14,768 nucleotides of DNA from an uncultured Prevotella sp. (GCA_905372445.1 CAJPPF010000040.1:1-14768); one strand, 5' to 3'; shown: positions 6,079 through 14,654, numbered from the stretch's first letter. Program-made: numbers and translations. Notes: generated by a model not told the origin, from the letters alone.

Positions 6079-6121
6079 CGGTATGGCTATGATGTTAAGT
6101 GCATCAAGTCATACCGTTTTT
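6079..6121 (+). terminator. Hairpin with T-run after nhaD
   Basis: CGGTATG (6079-6085) pairs with CATACCG (6110-6116), with an inner GATG/CATC pair, followed by TTTTT (6117-6121). This looks like an intrinsic terminator with an imperfect stem. The next plus-strand gene begins 25 bp later and has no clear TAnnTTTG box of its own, so the hairpin may be leaky or act as an attenuator. Confidence 0.6.
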
Positions 6122-6145
6122 GAGATATGAAACACTGACATAGTA

Positions 6146-7882
6146 ATGATGAAGAGAATATTCCGTTCGATACATAAACCAATCACAGAGAACCTCACGT
6201 TCTTTGTCTTTATGTCTTTCACGGGACTGTTCTGCATACTCTTTGAACCGGGATTCGGGCATCGGATACATGCCGCGTTCAATCTTTTCTTCGACTTATA
6301 CGTGCTCTGTGCCGTCCTCGTCCTTGTGCCGACATGCATCAGACGCTATGTGCGCTATGCCCTGTATGCCGTGTTTTATCTTGTAGCGCTGGTCGACATA
6401 GTTTGCTATGTCAGGCTTGGCGCACCACTCAATCCTCTTTTCATACAACTCGTAAGGCTCACCGACAGCCGTGAGGCTACAGAGGCTCTGTCGTCCTACC
6501 TCACGGCAGATATACTCTTCTCGAAGGTGGGAGTGCTGCTTCTCGTCATTATCATCAATGTCCTTGTAGGCTTAAGGAAACAACGTCAGCCGTTGCAGTT
6601 GCGCCATCCCGTAACAGCCGGTGTACTTATATCGCTGTTTCTCGCGGTCTGCGCATGGGTCAGCCGCGATGATATTGCCTATAAGTACTACACCATGCTA
6701 CTGCAGGATGATCATCTGACGACGATAGCACGTCATCCGCTCGAGCCGAAAGCAAAATACTATGTCCCTATCTACCGTCTGCTCTTCTCGCTCAATGAGA
6801 ATATCCGCATGAAGGATACCGAGCGCGGACTTGTAAACGCGGTGGGCAAAGCAAAGGTCGACAGTTGCAGTTTCGCCTCGCCTAACATCGTTCTCATACT
6901 CGGCGAGAGCTGCAACAGACAGCATTCGTCGCTCTACGGCTATCGTCTCGACACCACGCCCTGTCAGAAGTCGCGTCGGAGACGTGGTGAACTGATACCT
7001 TTCAGTGATGTTGTCGCAAGTTGGAACCTCACCTGCCAGTCGCTGCAGAACATGCTCTCCACACGTAGTGAAGGCGATTCCGGCAGATGGTACGACTATC
7101 CGTTGTTTCCAACGCTATTCCGCAATGCAGGCTATCGCGTCACATTCATCAGCAATCAGTACGTCATCGACGCGTCGCAGACATTCAGCGATTTCGCCGA
7201 AGACATTTTTATCAACAACAAGCAGATTGACAAGTACAACTACGATGCACGCAACACCGCCACACATCAGTACGACTACGCACTTCTCGACGACTACCGC
7301 CGGCTGCGAAACACTCATCCGCATCAGTTGACAATCTTTCATTTCATGGGTCTCCACGGCGATTTCAACTTCAGATACCCACCGCAGTTCCGACATTTCA
7401 AGCCTGCCGACTATCCTCGCAGCGACCTCACTGAGGCTGACAAACAGATTCTTGCCGACTACGATAATGCCATGCTCTACAACGACTATGTGACCGACGC
7501 TATCATCAGACAGTTTGAAGACAAGGATGCGATAGTCGTTTTCGTGCCCGATCATGGCGAGCGGGTCTTCGACAACAGTACGGAGTGGGGGCGTAATCTG
7601 TCGTGGGACAGCAACGATGTCAAACAGCAGTTCGACATACCTTTCTGGATATGGACGTCAGAAACATGGCGCAACAATCATCCCGACACATGGGAGACGA
7701 TAAAACATGTTAAGGACCGAAGGTATATGACCGACGCTATATCCCAGTTTCTGTTTCATCTTGCAGGTATCAGCACACCATATTACACACCTGAAAACGA
7801 CATCTTGAGTCCGGCATACAACGAGAACAGGAAACGACTTATAAGAGGAGAAAGAGACTACGACGATATAGTTAGAAACTAA
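6146..7882 (+). CDS. Lipid A/LPS phosphoethanolamine transferase (EptA-like, sulfatase fold)
   Basis: The protein is a 578-residue inner-membrane enzyme. About five membrane segments fill residues 15-175 (roughly 16-34, 45-63, 69-90, 125-142 and 155-172). A periplasmic alkaline-phosphatase/sulfatase-fold domain runs from about 245 to the end. Zinc and catalytic residues of the EptA/CptA group are visible: GESCNRQHSSLYGY (E254), nucleophile Thr in SWNLTCQS (T296), FHFMGLHGDFNFRYP (H404) and VPDHGE (D469, H470). Such enzymes transfer phosphoethanolamine from phosphatidylethanolamine to lipid A or core sugars, lowering negative charge and often raising resistance to cationic peptides. The acceptor cannot be told from the sequence. 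The start is a double ATG. The gene converges on the sialic acid operon at a shared hairpin. Confidence 0.88.
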   Translation: MMKRIFRSIHKPITENLTFFVFMSFTGLFCILFEPGFGHRIHAAFNLFFDLYVLCAVLVLVPTCIRRYVRYALYAVFYLVALVDIVCYVRLGAPLNPLFIQLVRLTDSREATEALSSYLTADILFSKVGVLLLVIIINVLVGLRKQRQPLQLRHPVTAGVLISLFLAVCAWVSRDDIAYKYYTMLLQDDHLTTIARHPLEPKAKYYVPIYRLLFSLNENIRMKDTERGLVNAVGKAKVDSCSFASPNIVLILGESCNRQHSSLYGYRLDTTPCQKSRRRRGELIPFSDVVASWNLTCQSLQNMLSTRSEGDSGRWYDYPLFPTLFRNAGYRVTFISNQYVIDASQTFSDFAEDIFINNKQIDKYNYDARNTATHQYDYALLDDYRRLRNTHPHQLTIFHFMGLHGDFNFRYPPQFRHFKPADYPRSDLTEADKQILADYDNAMLYNDYVTDAIIRQFEDKDAIVVFVPDHGERVFDNSTEWGRNLSWDSNDVKQQFDIPFWIWTSETWRNNHPDTWETIKHVKDRRYMTDAISQFLFHLAGISTPYYTPENDILSPAYNENRKRLIRGERDYDDIVRN

Positions 7883-7908
7883 AAATGTATGAACGTGAAA
7901 GTAAAATG

Positions 7909-7935
7909 GGGGATGTTTCATCACGAAACATCCCC
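7909..7935. terminator. Shared terminator hairpin between converging genes
   Basis: GGGGATGTTTC (7909-7919) pairs perfectly with GAAACATCCCC (7925-7935) around a 5-nt loop. It sits between the converging transferase and sialidase genes. On the minus strand it is followed by CATTTTAC, a modest T-rich tract. On the plus strand no T-run follows. It probably ends the nan transcript and may block readthrough from the other side. Confidence 0.75.
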
Positions 7936-8037
7936 TCGTCGTAGATAAATGTATTTATATAAGTTGCCGTTCGATAGTTATCTTGCGGCAAATGGTATCT
8001 TTCTTTGTCCTCCTGCGCTTGGATATAGACATTTTTC

Positions 8038-9357
8038 TTATTTGCAGGACGCGTTGTTGCACTTCTTTTGTTCGTAGCTATATGCCCCTGCTGTTATTTC
8101 CGTGATGCTGAGACGTTGGAACACGATGTCATAGCCTTCGTTGTAGGCGTTCTTCTCGTACAACAGACCTATATGCCCGTCGTTCATCATCACCATTGTC
8201 GAATAGCATGCTGTGCTGTCGGTTATCTTCAGCGCCTTTATCCATCCTTTGCCGAGTCTGTCGGCAGTGGCATAGTCCTCACGGCTTTCTACTACCTTAT
8301 AATAGAAACCCATTGTGCGGCGTTTAGGACTTTGTATTATCGACTGCAGTAGCAGATGACAGCTCTTTCCGCTCTTCACGTTTCTTACCGGCACCACCAT
8401 TATCTCACCGTTTACGGCGTTGATGCTGTCGCGTGTCATGTTTTCAGGCATCACCTCCTCGCCCCATGTGCCGTCGGCGGTTATGAGATTCGTGTATGTG
8501 AAGACATTAAATCGCCGTCCGCCGTCCTTGTCGCGACAGCTGACGATTACGCTGCCGTCGGGCAGTTCCTCCACTTTCGCCTCGTCCTGTGCTATCGATG
8601 CCGGTCGGTCTGTACCGCCTAAGACCTTCCATGTCTTGCCGAAGTTGTCGGAATAGATTACGAAGGTGCCGATGCGCCGGTCGAAACTGTCGGGTCTCAC
8701 GGGGTGTGCCGCGTAGATGCGGTAGTGGCATCCCACCTTGATGCAACGGCTCTGCATGATTTTGCCTGATGTAATGAACAGTCCCTGGGCTGATTCTCCG
8801 CCAGGCAGTGTGCCGTCGTAGAGTCCCCAGATGTCGTCAGTGCGTAACTCTCCTTGGTCCCATGTGGTTCCACCGTCGTGGCTTCTGAACAGCGCGCAGT
8901 TCTGCCGGCGCTGGTTGGTCGATCTGTTCTCGCCCCAATAGCCCACCTTTCCTGCCGCACACAACATGAGAACCTCATCGCTCTCGCGGTCGGCAACGAT
9001 GCTGGGGTCGCCGAAAGCAACTCGCCAGTTGTCAGCTTTCTCGTCGCCTTGGGCAACTGTTGTTATAGGACCCCAGGTCTTTCCATTGTCACGGCTGATG
9101 CGCATGACCTCATTAATCTGCGACAGTCCGTTGTGGTTGTTGATGCCGATGTCTGCTTTATTCAGTCGATAGTCGCACACTGCGAGCAATTTGCCGTCGC
9201 GGGTATAAGCCAAAGCCGGGATACGGTAAGGCACTTCGCTGTTGGCATTGTCGAACACTACGATCTCCTTGTCGGCGGTCTGTGCCGCAAGAGCGGGCGC
9301 GACGCTGACCAGCAGTGTCGCCAAGAATATTCTTTTAAGGTAAGTTTTAGCCTTCAT
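8038..9357 (-). CDS. nanH: Exo-alpha-sialidase (GH33), secreted
   Basis: This neuraminidase releases terminal sialic acid from glycans. The 439-residue protein has an N-terminal signal peptide (positive start, hydrophobic 10-24, PALA-AQ cleavage region, no lipobox), so it is periplasmic or exported. GH33 marks are VPYRIPALA (arginine R45), DYRLNKADIG (candidate acid/base D69), three Asp-boxes SRDNGKTW (88-95), SHDGGTTW (159-166) and SDNFGKTW (236-243), SCRD (R275), SPKRRTMG (third arginine R346 or R347) and ACYSTMVM (nucleophile Y385). Y385 is paired with a glutamate in DEAKVEELPDG near 258-267. It is about 100 residues shorter than two-domain Bacteroidales sialidases and appears to lack their N-terminal domain. 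Last gene of the nan operon. Its ATG overlaps the epimerase stop by 11 bp, suggesting translational coupling. Confidence 0.94.
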   Translation of the reverse strand: MKAKTYLKRIFLATLLVSVAPALAAQTADKEIVVFDNANSEVPYRIPALAYTRDGKLLAVCDYRLNKADIGINNHNGLSQINEVMRISRDNGKTWGPITTVAQGDEKADNWRVAFGDPSIVADRESDEVLMLCAAGKVGYWGENRSTNQRRQNCALFRSHDGGTTWDQGELRTDDIWGLYDGTLPGGESAQGLFITSGKIMQSRCIKVGCHYRIYAAHPVRPDSFDRRIGTFVIYSDNFGKTWKVLGGTDRPASIAQDEAKVEELPDGSVIVSCRDKDGGRRFNVFTYTNLITADGTWGEEVMPENMTRDSINAVNGEIMVVPVRNVKSGKSCHLLLQSIIQSPKRRTMGFYYKVVESREDYATADRLGKGWIKALKITDSTACYSTMVMMNDGHIGLLYEKNAYNEGYDIVFQRLSITEITAGAYSYEQKKCNNASCK

Positions 9358-10537
9358 ATTTATTTATAATGTCGTTACAGAGCATAAAGCCCTTGATTAG
9401 CATACGTGGTATATGGAATGGACCTTTGAAGATATTGCCCTTTGCCGGTTGCGCCACCGTACCGTCGCGGTGCAGATAACCGTACCATTCGCCATACTCA
9501 CGGTCAGGTAGGTGAGCCTCTATCCAGTCGCTCACCTGCTTGTGGCGCTCTATATGACGCTCGTCGCCGGTGGCAAGGAACGCATAGAGGCAGGCAATGG
9601 CAGCCTCTGTCTGCGGCCACCAGAACTTCATATCCTGCGAGTAGTCCTGTGGTGGGAAGTTGCGGCAGTCGCGGAAGTTGATGATACCGCCGTACTGCTC
9701 GTCCCATCCCCAGTCCCACGACCAGTCGAGAATGGTCAGTCCGAGGTCGGTGAGATGTTTGTCCCATGCGCGGTGGCGTGCCTCTTCGAGTATGAACCAC
9801 GATGTCTCGATGCAGTGCCCCGGATTGATTACACGACCGTTGCAGGTGTCGATGAACTCGCCGTTTGGTCCGACCATTTCAAGCACAGCCTTAAATTCAG
9901 GATGTACGAAGTAGCGTTGCAGCGATTGCAACGATTCTTCTATCTGCCTGTCAAGCATCGGATCCTTTATCGCTTCGCGTAGTCGTGACGCCGTATTGAT
10001 AAGTATCATCGTCAGCGAGTGGCCCTGACTCTCCATTGCCGGCAGATATTTCGGATCAAGCAAGTCTGGGGTGTTCTTGTATTTCAGTATGAGTTGGAAC
10101 ACTTCCAACGCTCTCCGGGCATACGACTCGTCGCCTGATGCGATGGAATATTCCGACATCGCTATGGCTGCGAAGCACTCGGAGAACAGGTAGCGGCGCA
10201 TGCGCAACGGTTTGCCTTCGGCGGTCACCTCGAAATACATACGCCCGTTCTCGTCCTTACAGTGGTTTTCTATGAAGTCGATACAGCTCTTCGATGCCTC
10301 CAGCCACTCCACGCGCCGCTCAATGTTATTGTAGGCAAAGGCTGCGATAAAACCGAAACGCCCCTGAAACCACACTGATTTCGTGGTGTCCATGAGCCGT
10401 CCCTCACGGTCGAGACAGGTGTATACGCCACCGTTCTTGCGGTCGAGTCCATGCTCAAGCCAAAAGGGCATGATATTTTCCGTTAGCTCACGACGATAAC
10501 CGTCGGCGCATTGCTTCAGATATTGTATTGTGTCCAT
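9347..10537 (-). CDS. nanE: N-acylglucosamine 2-epimerase (AGE family)
   Basis: The enzyme interconverts N-acetylmannosamine and N-acetylglucosamine directly, without phosphorylation. This is the Bacteroidales route, as opposed to the ManNAc-6-phosphate route of enterobacteria. The 396-residue protein has the AGE-family all-helical barrel signatures: WFQGRFGF (56-63, R60), RYLFSECFAAIAMSEY (115-130), NPGHCIETSWF (238-248) and KGPFHIPRM (371-379). H241 and H375 fit the two catalytic histidines known for the family. The frame is open to an ATG at 10564, but that start would overlap the lyase gene by 23 bp. The ATG at 10537 leaves a 4-bp gap and begins with the normal family N-terminus (MDTIQYLKQ), so I chose it. 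The symbol nanE follows Bacteroides usage. It is not homologous to E. coli NanE. Confidence 0.92.
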   Translation of the reverse strand: MDTIQYLKQCADGYRRELTENIMPFWLEHGLDRKNGGVYTCLDREGRLMDTTKSVWFQGRFGFIAAFAYNNIERRVEWLEASKSCIDFIENHCKDENGRMYFEVTAEGKPLRMRRYLFSECFAAIAMSEYSIASGDESYARRALEVFQLILKYKNTPDLLDPKYLPAMESQGHSLTMILINTASRLREAIKDPMLDRQIEESLQSLQRYFVHPEFKAVLEMVGPNGEFIDTCNGRVINPGHCIETSWFILEEARHRAWDKHLTDLGLTILDWSWDWGWDEQYGGIINFRDCRNFPPQDYSQDMKFWWPQTEAAIACLYAFLATGDERHIERHKQVSDWIEAHLPDREYGEWYGYLHRDGTVAQPAKGNIFKGPFHIPRMLIKGFMLCNDIINKYEG

Positions 10538-10541
10538 AGCA

Positions 10542-11459
10542 TTAAAACTTGTTACAGCGTTCAAAGAACCCTATCTCCTCCAGTTCAGCCTTCATACGTC
10601 TCTCCTCCTCGTCGGTCATGTTTTGGAACGGCACACGGTTAGGACCAAGGTCGAAACCTAAAAGTTTCATGATGCGCTTGCCGCCTACTATATTTCCGCG
10701 GAAGTGGCATATTACGTTGATGACCTCCTGCGAGAAGTTCTGTTTCTCGCGTGCTGTCTCTATGTCGCCGTTGTTCCATGCCTCGATTATGCCCGTCAGT
10801 TCACGACCGTTGTAGTTTGTCGTGCCTCCGATGCCTCCTTGTGCGCCGCCCTGAGCGAGGCTCGGGAGTATTGTCTCGTCCTGTCCGTGGAGCATGTCGT
10901 ACTTGCCGTTCTTGTAAAGACGGCACTGGTTATATTCGTAGAGACTCTCGAAGGTGTACTTGATGCCGGCAAAGTTAGGTATGCGCCCGTCGACCGCTTT
11001 CAGCAGGTCTGTCATTGGCAGGAATGCTCCGTTGAAGGCAGGGATGTGATAATAGTAGAAAGGCAGTGATGGCGCGCTGGCTGCTATGGTCTCGCAGTAC
11101 TTTGTCAGTTCCTCTATTCTGCCGATTTTAGGGAATGGGGGAGCCATTGCTCCGATGCCCCATGCACCGATTTTCTCGGCGTGCTCTGCTAATTTCTGAC
11201 TTTCGCGAAGGCAGCAGCTGCCCACGTGTACTATCACCTTAAAACCTTCGGGTGCCGATGCCACCCAACGCTCGGCAAGCAGCATGCGCTCTTCGGTGGT
11301 GAGCATATAGCCTTCGCCCGACGAGCCGTTGATGAACACACCCTTCAGTCCGTTCTTCACAAGCATTGCCGCATAGGCTACTATTGGTTCGAGATTGACG
11401 TCGCCGTTGGCATGAAACGGTGTGAACGGCGCATCGATGAGTCCTACTATCTTTTCCAT
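10542..11459 (-). CDS. nanA: N-acetylneuraminate lyase
   Basis: This aldolase cleaves sialic acid to N-acetylmannosamine and pyruvate in the cytoplasm. The 305-residue protein belongs to the DHDPS/NAL TIM-barrel family. It shows GSSGEG (45-50, the GxxGE pyruvate-carboxylate site), YYYHIP (135-140, Y137 as proton relay) and FAGIKYT (163-169, Schiff-base lysine K167). Assignment to sialic acid rather than dihydrodipicolinate rests on YYYHIP, the GGTTNYNG segment (211-218) and the neighbours. The gene follows the MFS permease after 51 bp and precedes the epimerase by 4 bp. It is called nanL in B. fragilis. Intact. Confidence 0.95.
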   Translation of the reverse strand: MEKIVGLIDAPFTPFHANGDVNLEPIVAYAAMLVKNGLKGVFINGSSGEGYMLTTEERMLLAERWVASAPEGFKVIVHVGSCCLRESQKLAEHAEKIGAWGIGAMAPPFPKIGRIEELTKYCETIAASAPSLPFYYYHIPAFNGAFLPMTDLLKAVDGRIPNFAGIKYTFESLYEYNQCRLYKNGKYDMLHGQDETILPSLAQGGAQGGIGGTTNYNGRELTGIIEAWNNGDIETAREKQNFSQEVINVICHFRGNIVGGKRIMKLLGFDLGPNRVPFQNMTDEEERRMKAELEEIGFFERCNKF

Positions 11460-11510
11460 AATATCGTTGTCGTTGATTTTGTTATATGTGTTATTGATTG
11501 AATTGTTATT

Positions 11511-12737
11511 TTATGCCATGTTGTCGGTCGTCGGTCTTAGGCATGTCAGCTGTAGTATTAGTGCCACTACAACGACACCGCCCAGCACGGCAAAACCCAG
11601 TCCGAGGTTTCCGCCGTCGCTCCATTTGCCCAGTATCTGCGTTACGGCGGCACCGGCAAAGACACCGGTCATATTCATTATGCCGTAAGCAGTGCTACGG
11701 TATTTCGATGAGATGAACTGGCATAGTATAGGCATGTTGTTGGCGTCGAATATACCATAACCCACACCGAAGCACAGACCGGCTCCCACTACTGCCACGA
11801 GGCTATGCCCGAAGCCGAGAAGCAGCAGGGCAGGAACGGTCAGTCCCAGACCAATGGCACTCGTATAGATGCGTCCGCGCAGGTTACGTTGTACCCATCT
11901 GTCGGACATGATGCCACCTATTATTACACCGATGAACGACGACACGGCTATCGTTATGGTCGAAATAGGTCCTGCGCTCGACATCGGTATGTCAAGACTG
12001 CCGGCAAAGAGGGTCGGCAACCAGTTCTTTGTTGCCCATCCTGGCAGGCTCGGCACGGCGAAATAGAACAGTATGATCCAGAATGCCCAGGTGGACACCA
12101 CCACTGATAATCCGCTTAACGGATTGGTGCGCTTGCCAGATGTCTCCTTTGAAGATTGCTTGCTGCAATGCTTCGGGTTCTCTTTTAACAGAAGCACCAG
12201 CACTAACGAATAGGCAATGCCAATCATTCCAAACCAATGAAAGGCTGCGTGCCATGAGAATATCGCTGCCACGGTGGCTCCGAAACCGCCTATAGCCTGA
12301 CCGACGTACAGTCCGGTCATGTGTATGCCGATAGCAAGTGAGCGCGACTTGCCTTCGTGCCAGTCGGCAATGAGCGACAGTGCCGACGGTATGTAAAGGG
12401 CTTCGCTGACGCCCATCAGGGCGCGGAGCCAATAGAGTTGCTGATAGTTCTGGGCATAGCCCATGAGGAATGTCACTGCCGACCATACGAATATACTGCT
12501 GACAATCAGTTTCTTGCGGCTCACGCGGTCAGCAATGATGCCGGCAAAAGGACTGACGATACCGTAAATCCACAAAAATACTGCCATCAGCGCACCGAAC
12601 GCCTCGGCGCGGTTCAGTTCGGATATATCGGCTTTCATCGCCTCCTGCATGGTCGAGAGCATCTGCCTGTCCATGTAATTGAGAAGGGCTACAAACCAAA
12701 GCAGCCCTACAAGGGTCCAAGGATAATATTTTTTCAT
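11511..12737 (-). CDS. nanT: MFS sialic acid transporter (NanT-like)
   Basis: This 408-residue major facilitator permease has about 12 membrane helices and no signal peptide. Helix 1 ends in LNYMDRQMLS (19-28), typical of the anion:cation symporter/organic-acid branch. The MFS signature A lies between helices 2 and 3 (GIIADRVSRKKL, 66-77). A charged cytoplasmic loop (about 187-213) separates the two six-helix halves, and a related GGIMSDRWVQR segment recurs in the second half. It is assigned as the inner-membrane sialic acid importer because it sits between the mutarotase and lyase genes. Hexuronate or other acid substrates are possible on sequence alone. Spacing is 50 bp from the mutarotase gene and 51 bp to the lyase gene. 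Intact. Confidence 0.85.
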   Translation of the reverse strand: MKKYYPWTLVGLLWFVALLNYMDRQMLSTMQEAMKADISELNRAEAFGALMAVFLWIYGIVSPFAGIIADRVSRKKLIVSSIFVWSAVTFLMGYAQNYQQLYWLRALMGVSEALYIPSALSLIADWHEGKSRSLAIGIHMTGLYVGQAIGGFGATVAAIFSWHAAFHWFGMIGIAYSLVLVLLLKENPKHCSKQSSKETSGKRTNPLSGLSVVVSTWAFWIILFYFAVPSLPGWATKNWLPTLFAGSLDIPMSSAGPISTITIAVSSFIGVIIGGIMSDRWVQRNLRGRIYTSAIGLGLTVPALLLLGFGHSLVAVVGAGLCFGVGYGIFDANNMPILCQFISSKYRSTAYGIMNMTGVFAGAAVTQILGKWSDGGNLGLGFAVLGGVVVVALILQLTCLRPTTDNMA

Positions 12738-12787
12738 TGTCTGGGTTTTTGTCTTCGGAGGCTGTCAGCCTCGTTTTTCTTAACGGT

Positions 12788-13882
12788 TTATTGTTTTGAT
12801 GTTGGCTCGAGAAGATAGATATGGGGGGTCCTGACCCTTGGCTTCAACTCGCCGCCTATGACGTACATACCGCGTTCGGTTAATGCCAGCGTCGCTCCGG
12901 CGCGTGCCGTGGCATCGCTCTTCGCGATTATCTTCCACTCTCCCTTTATATATAATAAGGTGTAGGGATTAAACCTGTACCATTCTATCGGATGACTTAG
13001 ATAGTCGGGTTGAGGATTGTTAAGTGCAGAGAGGAACACGTCCTTGTTCACTCCGCCTACGACTATCATGCTGTCGTCGGTCACGTTTTGGGCAATGCCG
13101 CCGCCTAAGAATATCTTTTCGCCATTATCATCTGTTGCGCCTTCTGCTGTCGTCCAGCTTTCGGTAGCTGTGTCGTATATACAACCGTCGAATGCAAGTT
13201 CCGCTTTCTCCTCTCCGTCGGTGGGTTTAAAACCTCCGAACAGGCAGAACCTGCCTTTGCCTGCACAGCCGGCTACGGGCTGCATTCGTGCAATGCCGGG
13301 GAATGGAGCTATCTCCTCCCAGCCTTTGGCAGTGTTATCCATGTCAAGGCGTAACACTCTGTTCGACGGTTTGCCGTCGGCATTGCCTCCTGCCAGATAG
13401 AATCTGCCCTCCACCATCGCACCTGCCATATTGTCGAGCGTGCAGGGAAGCGAGGGGAGCGTATCTACCAAAGCCTTTCCGTCTGCTATCGTAATGCTGT
13501 AGACGTCCTTCACACTGCCGTTGTCGTTTGTGCCTCCGGCGATAATCATGCTGTTGCCGTAAGTCACTGCAACACCGTAAGCCATAGCTTGTGGCAGAGT
13601 GCCCACCTTAGTCCATACCAGACGGTCGCTGGTGTCGGTATGTGCCGTGTAGATATCCTTATAAAAACGTTTCTTGCTGTCCGGGGCAAGCGTATTCACC
13701 GGGAAGTTGCAGCCGCCAGCCATTACGATAAAGTCATTAAACCCTCCTGCAAAGCATGCAGATACGCCTTGATCAATACCGGCTTCACCATTTGGAAAAC
13801 CGTCGACAGGGGTCAGTGTCGGTATTCCGCCGGCAAGCATATTAATGCCTATGATAGAGGTCATAGTGAGCAAACTTTTCAT
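12788..13882 (-). CDS. nanM: N-acetylneuraminate mutarotase (kelch propeller, cyclically permuted NanM family)
   Basis: The 364-residue kelch-type protein has six glycine pairs ending successive blade strands (56-57, 116-117, 165-166, 216-217, 276-277, 343-344), as expected for a six-bladed beta-propeller. It fits the Bacteroidales 'cyclically permuted mutarotase' relatives of E. coli NanM/YjhT. NanM speeds interconversion of alpha- and beta-anomers of free sialic acid, useful because sialidases release the alpha form. The first 20 residues are hydrophobic after MK and may act as a signal sequence, but a cleavage site is not clear. It is the first gene of the nan operon. Upstream are 86 bp of AT-rich sequence and then a MITE remnant. 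I found no exact TAnnTTTG box, so the promoter is undefined. Confidence 0.88.
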   Translation of the reverse strand: MKSLLTMTSIIGINMLAGGIPTLTPVDGFPNGEAGIDQGVSACFAGGFNDFIVMAGGCNFPVNTLAPDSKKRFYKDIYTAHTDTSDRLVWTKVGTLPQAMAYGVAVTYGNSMIIAGGTNDNGSVKDVYSITIADGKALVDTLPSLPCTLDNMAGAMVEGRFYLAGGNADGKPSNRVLRLDMDNTAKGWEEIAPFPGIARMQPVAGCAGKGRFCLFGGFKPTDGEEKAELAFDGCIYDTATESWTTAEGATDDNGEKIFLGGGIAQNVTDDSMIVVGGVNKDVFLSALNNPQPDYLSHPIEWYRFNPYTLLYIKGEWKIIAKSDATARAGATLALTERGMYVIGGELKPRVRTPHIYLLEPTSKQ

Positions 13883-13968
13883 TTCTTAAGATAGTAGTAT
13901 AGTTACATTACATATTTTATAACACCTCATTGCATAAAACTACTTACATCAATCTCAAAATCTTTTAT

Positions 13969-14004
13969 CCCAAATAGGTCATTAGAGTCCTTGACTGATT
14001 CGGG
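13969..14004 (+). mobile_element. MITE remnant (36 bp, internally deleted)
   Basis: Starts CCCAAATAGGTCATTAGA and GTCCTTGACTGA like the left end of copy 1, then jumps directly to TTCGGG, the last bases of a right end. It is preceded by TCTTTTAT, as copies 1 and 2 are, but followed by TTAAAA, so the right-hand duplication is not preserved. Probably an internal deletion derivative. It lies 87 bp upstream of the nanM start, where the operon promoter should be. Confidence 0.65.
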
Positions 14005-14053
14005 TTAAAATGACGTGCATGCCATGCCAATGAACCGGACGCTGGCTGAAGCG

Positions 14054-14131
14054 GAACGTGATAAATCACGCCCCTACAGCTGATGAGCTTGTTTTTCCGG
14101 GCGAGGCGTAATGTGATAAATCATCTTCCTC
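14054..14131 (+). repeat. Two GTGATAAATCA repeats
   Basis: A complete unit GAACGTGATAAATCACG with CCCCTAC tail starts at 14054. A more diverged unit with GTGATAAATCAT lies at 14109-14131. They have the same orientation as the pair at 843-925 and again precede the 40-bp CTCGATTCATC repeat. Confidence 0.7.
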
Positions 14132-14145
14132 ACGTTTCCATACTA

Positions 14146-14185
14146 CTCGATTCATCGCTATAATTTGTTTAACGAACACCAATAT
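14146..14185 (+). repeat. 40-bp dispersed repeat, second copy
   Basis: Near-identical to 939-978 (CTCGATTCATCGCTATAA, then TTTGTTT and CACCAATATA; a few substitutions). It lies directly upstream of the second ~380-bp module. Confidence 0.75.
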
Positions 14186-14190
14186 ATCGT

Positions 14191-14574
14191 AAAGAAAAAT
14201 CATCATCGCGGTTTTTAGCAAACGAGAAAATCAAAAGCGATGATTTGCCAAGTCTGCATGGCATAAAACCATATCTTCAAGAACCGGCAAGAGATAAAAC
14301 CAGTCTAATTCCATGCTTTTTTGTTCACAAAGCGACGCTTCTTGATGCAGAAAAGGGCAATTTCATCGGCAAGAAACGGCGGTTTTAGGCGCAAGAAACA
14401 TAGGTTCTTGAAACTGATTCGCATTTTCGTATACATTAAAACAATCTATCATACTGATTATCAACATCTTTCGCACAATACCAAAAACAAGCGTTTTTTG
14501 CCAACGAATGACAACACGCTGGCAAATATCGGCTGTATTTGCGATCAGAACTGCCTTTTTGTTGATTTTATTCA
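14191..14574 (+). repeat. ~380-bp dispersed module, copy B
   Basis: Direct-orientation partner of 441-822. Conserved arms are ATCATCGC/GCGATGAT (14202-14209/14237-14244), TGCCA/TGGCA (14246-14250/14259-14263) and CAAGAA/TTCTTG (14392-14397/14405-14410). The CAAGAA/TTCTTG arms hold although the loop differs between copies (ACGGCGG in copy A, ACATAGG here). The motif near AAGAAACGGCGGTTCTTG recurs three times here too (about 14328-14343, 14371-14386, 14393-14410). A frame of about 100 codons from TTG 14321 overlaps it, and I do not call it a gene. Confidence 0.75.
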
Positions 14575-14654
14575 TAATATAGGTGTAGGTATTATCGTAT
14601 TTGGAAATGGCGTGATGTGAACAGTAAATGACGTTGCGTGAGCCGAAGGTGCAT

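Noticed and set aside
7962..7992. TTGCCG/CGGCAA inverted pair after the nan operon
   Set aside because: Six-base arms with a long unpaired loop and no T-run. The stronger hairpin at 7909-7935 explains termination.
10538..10564. 9-residue extension of the epimerase overlapping the lyase gene
   Set aside because: The family N-terminus begins at the internal methionine, which also leaves a normal 4-bp gap after the lyase gene.
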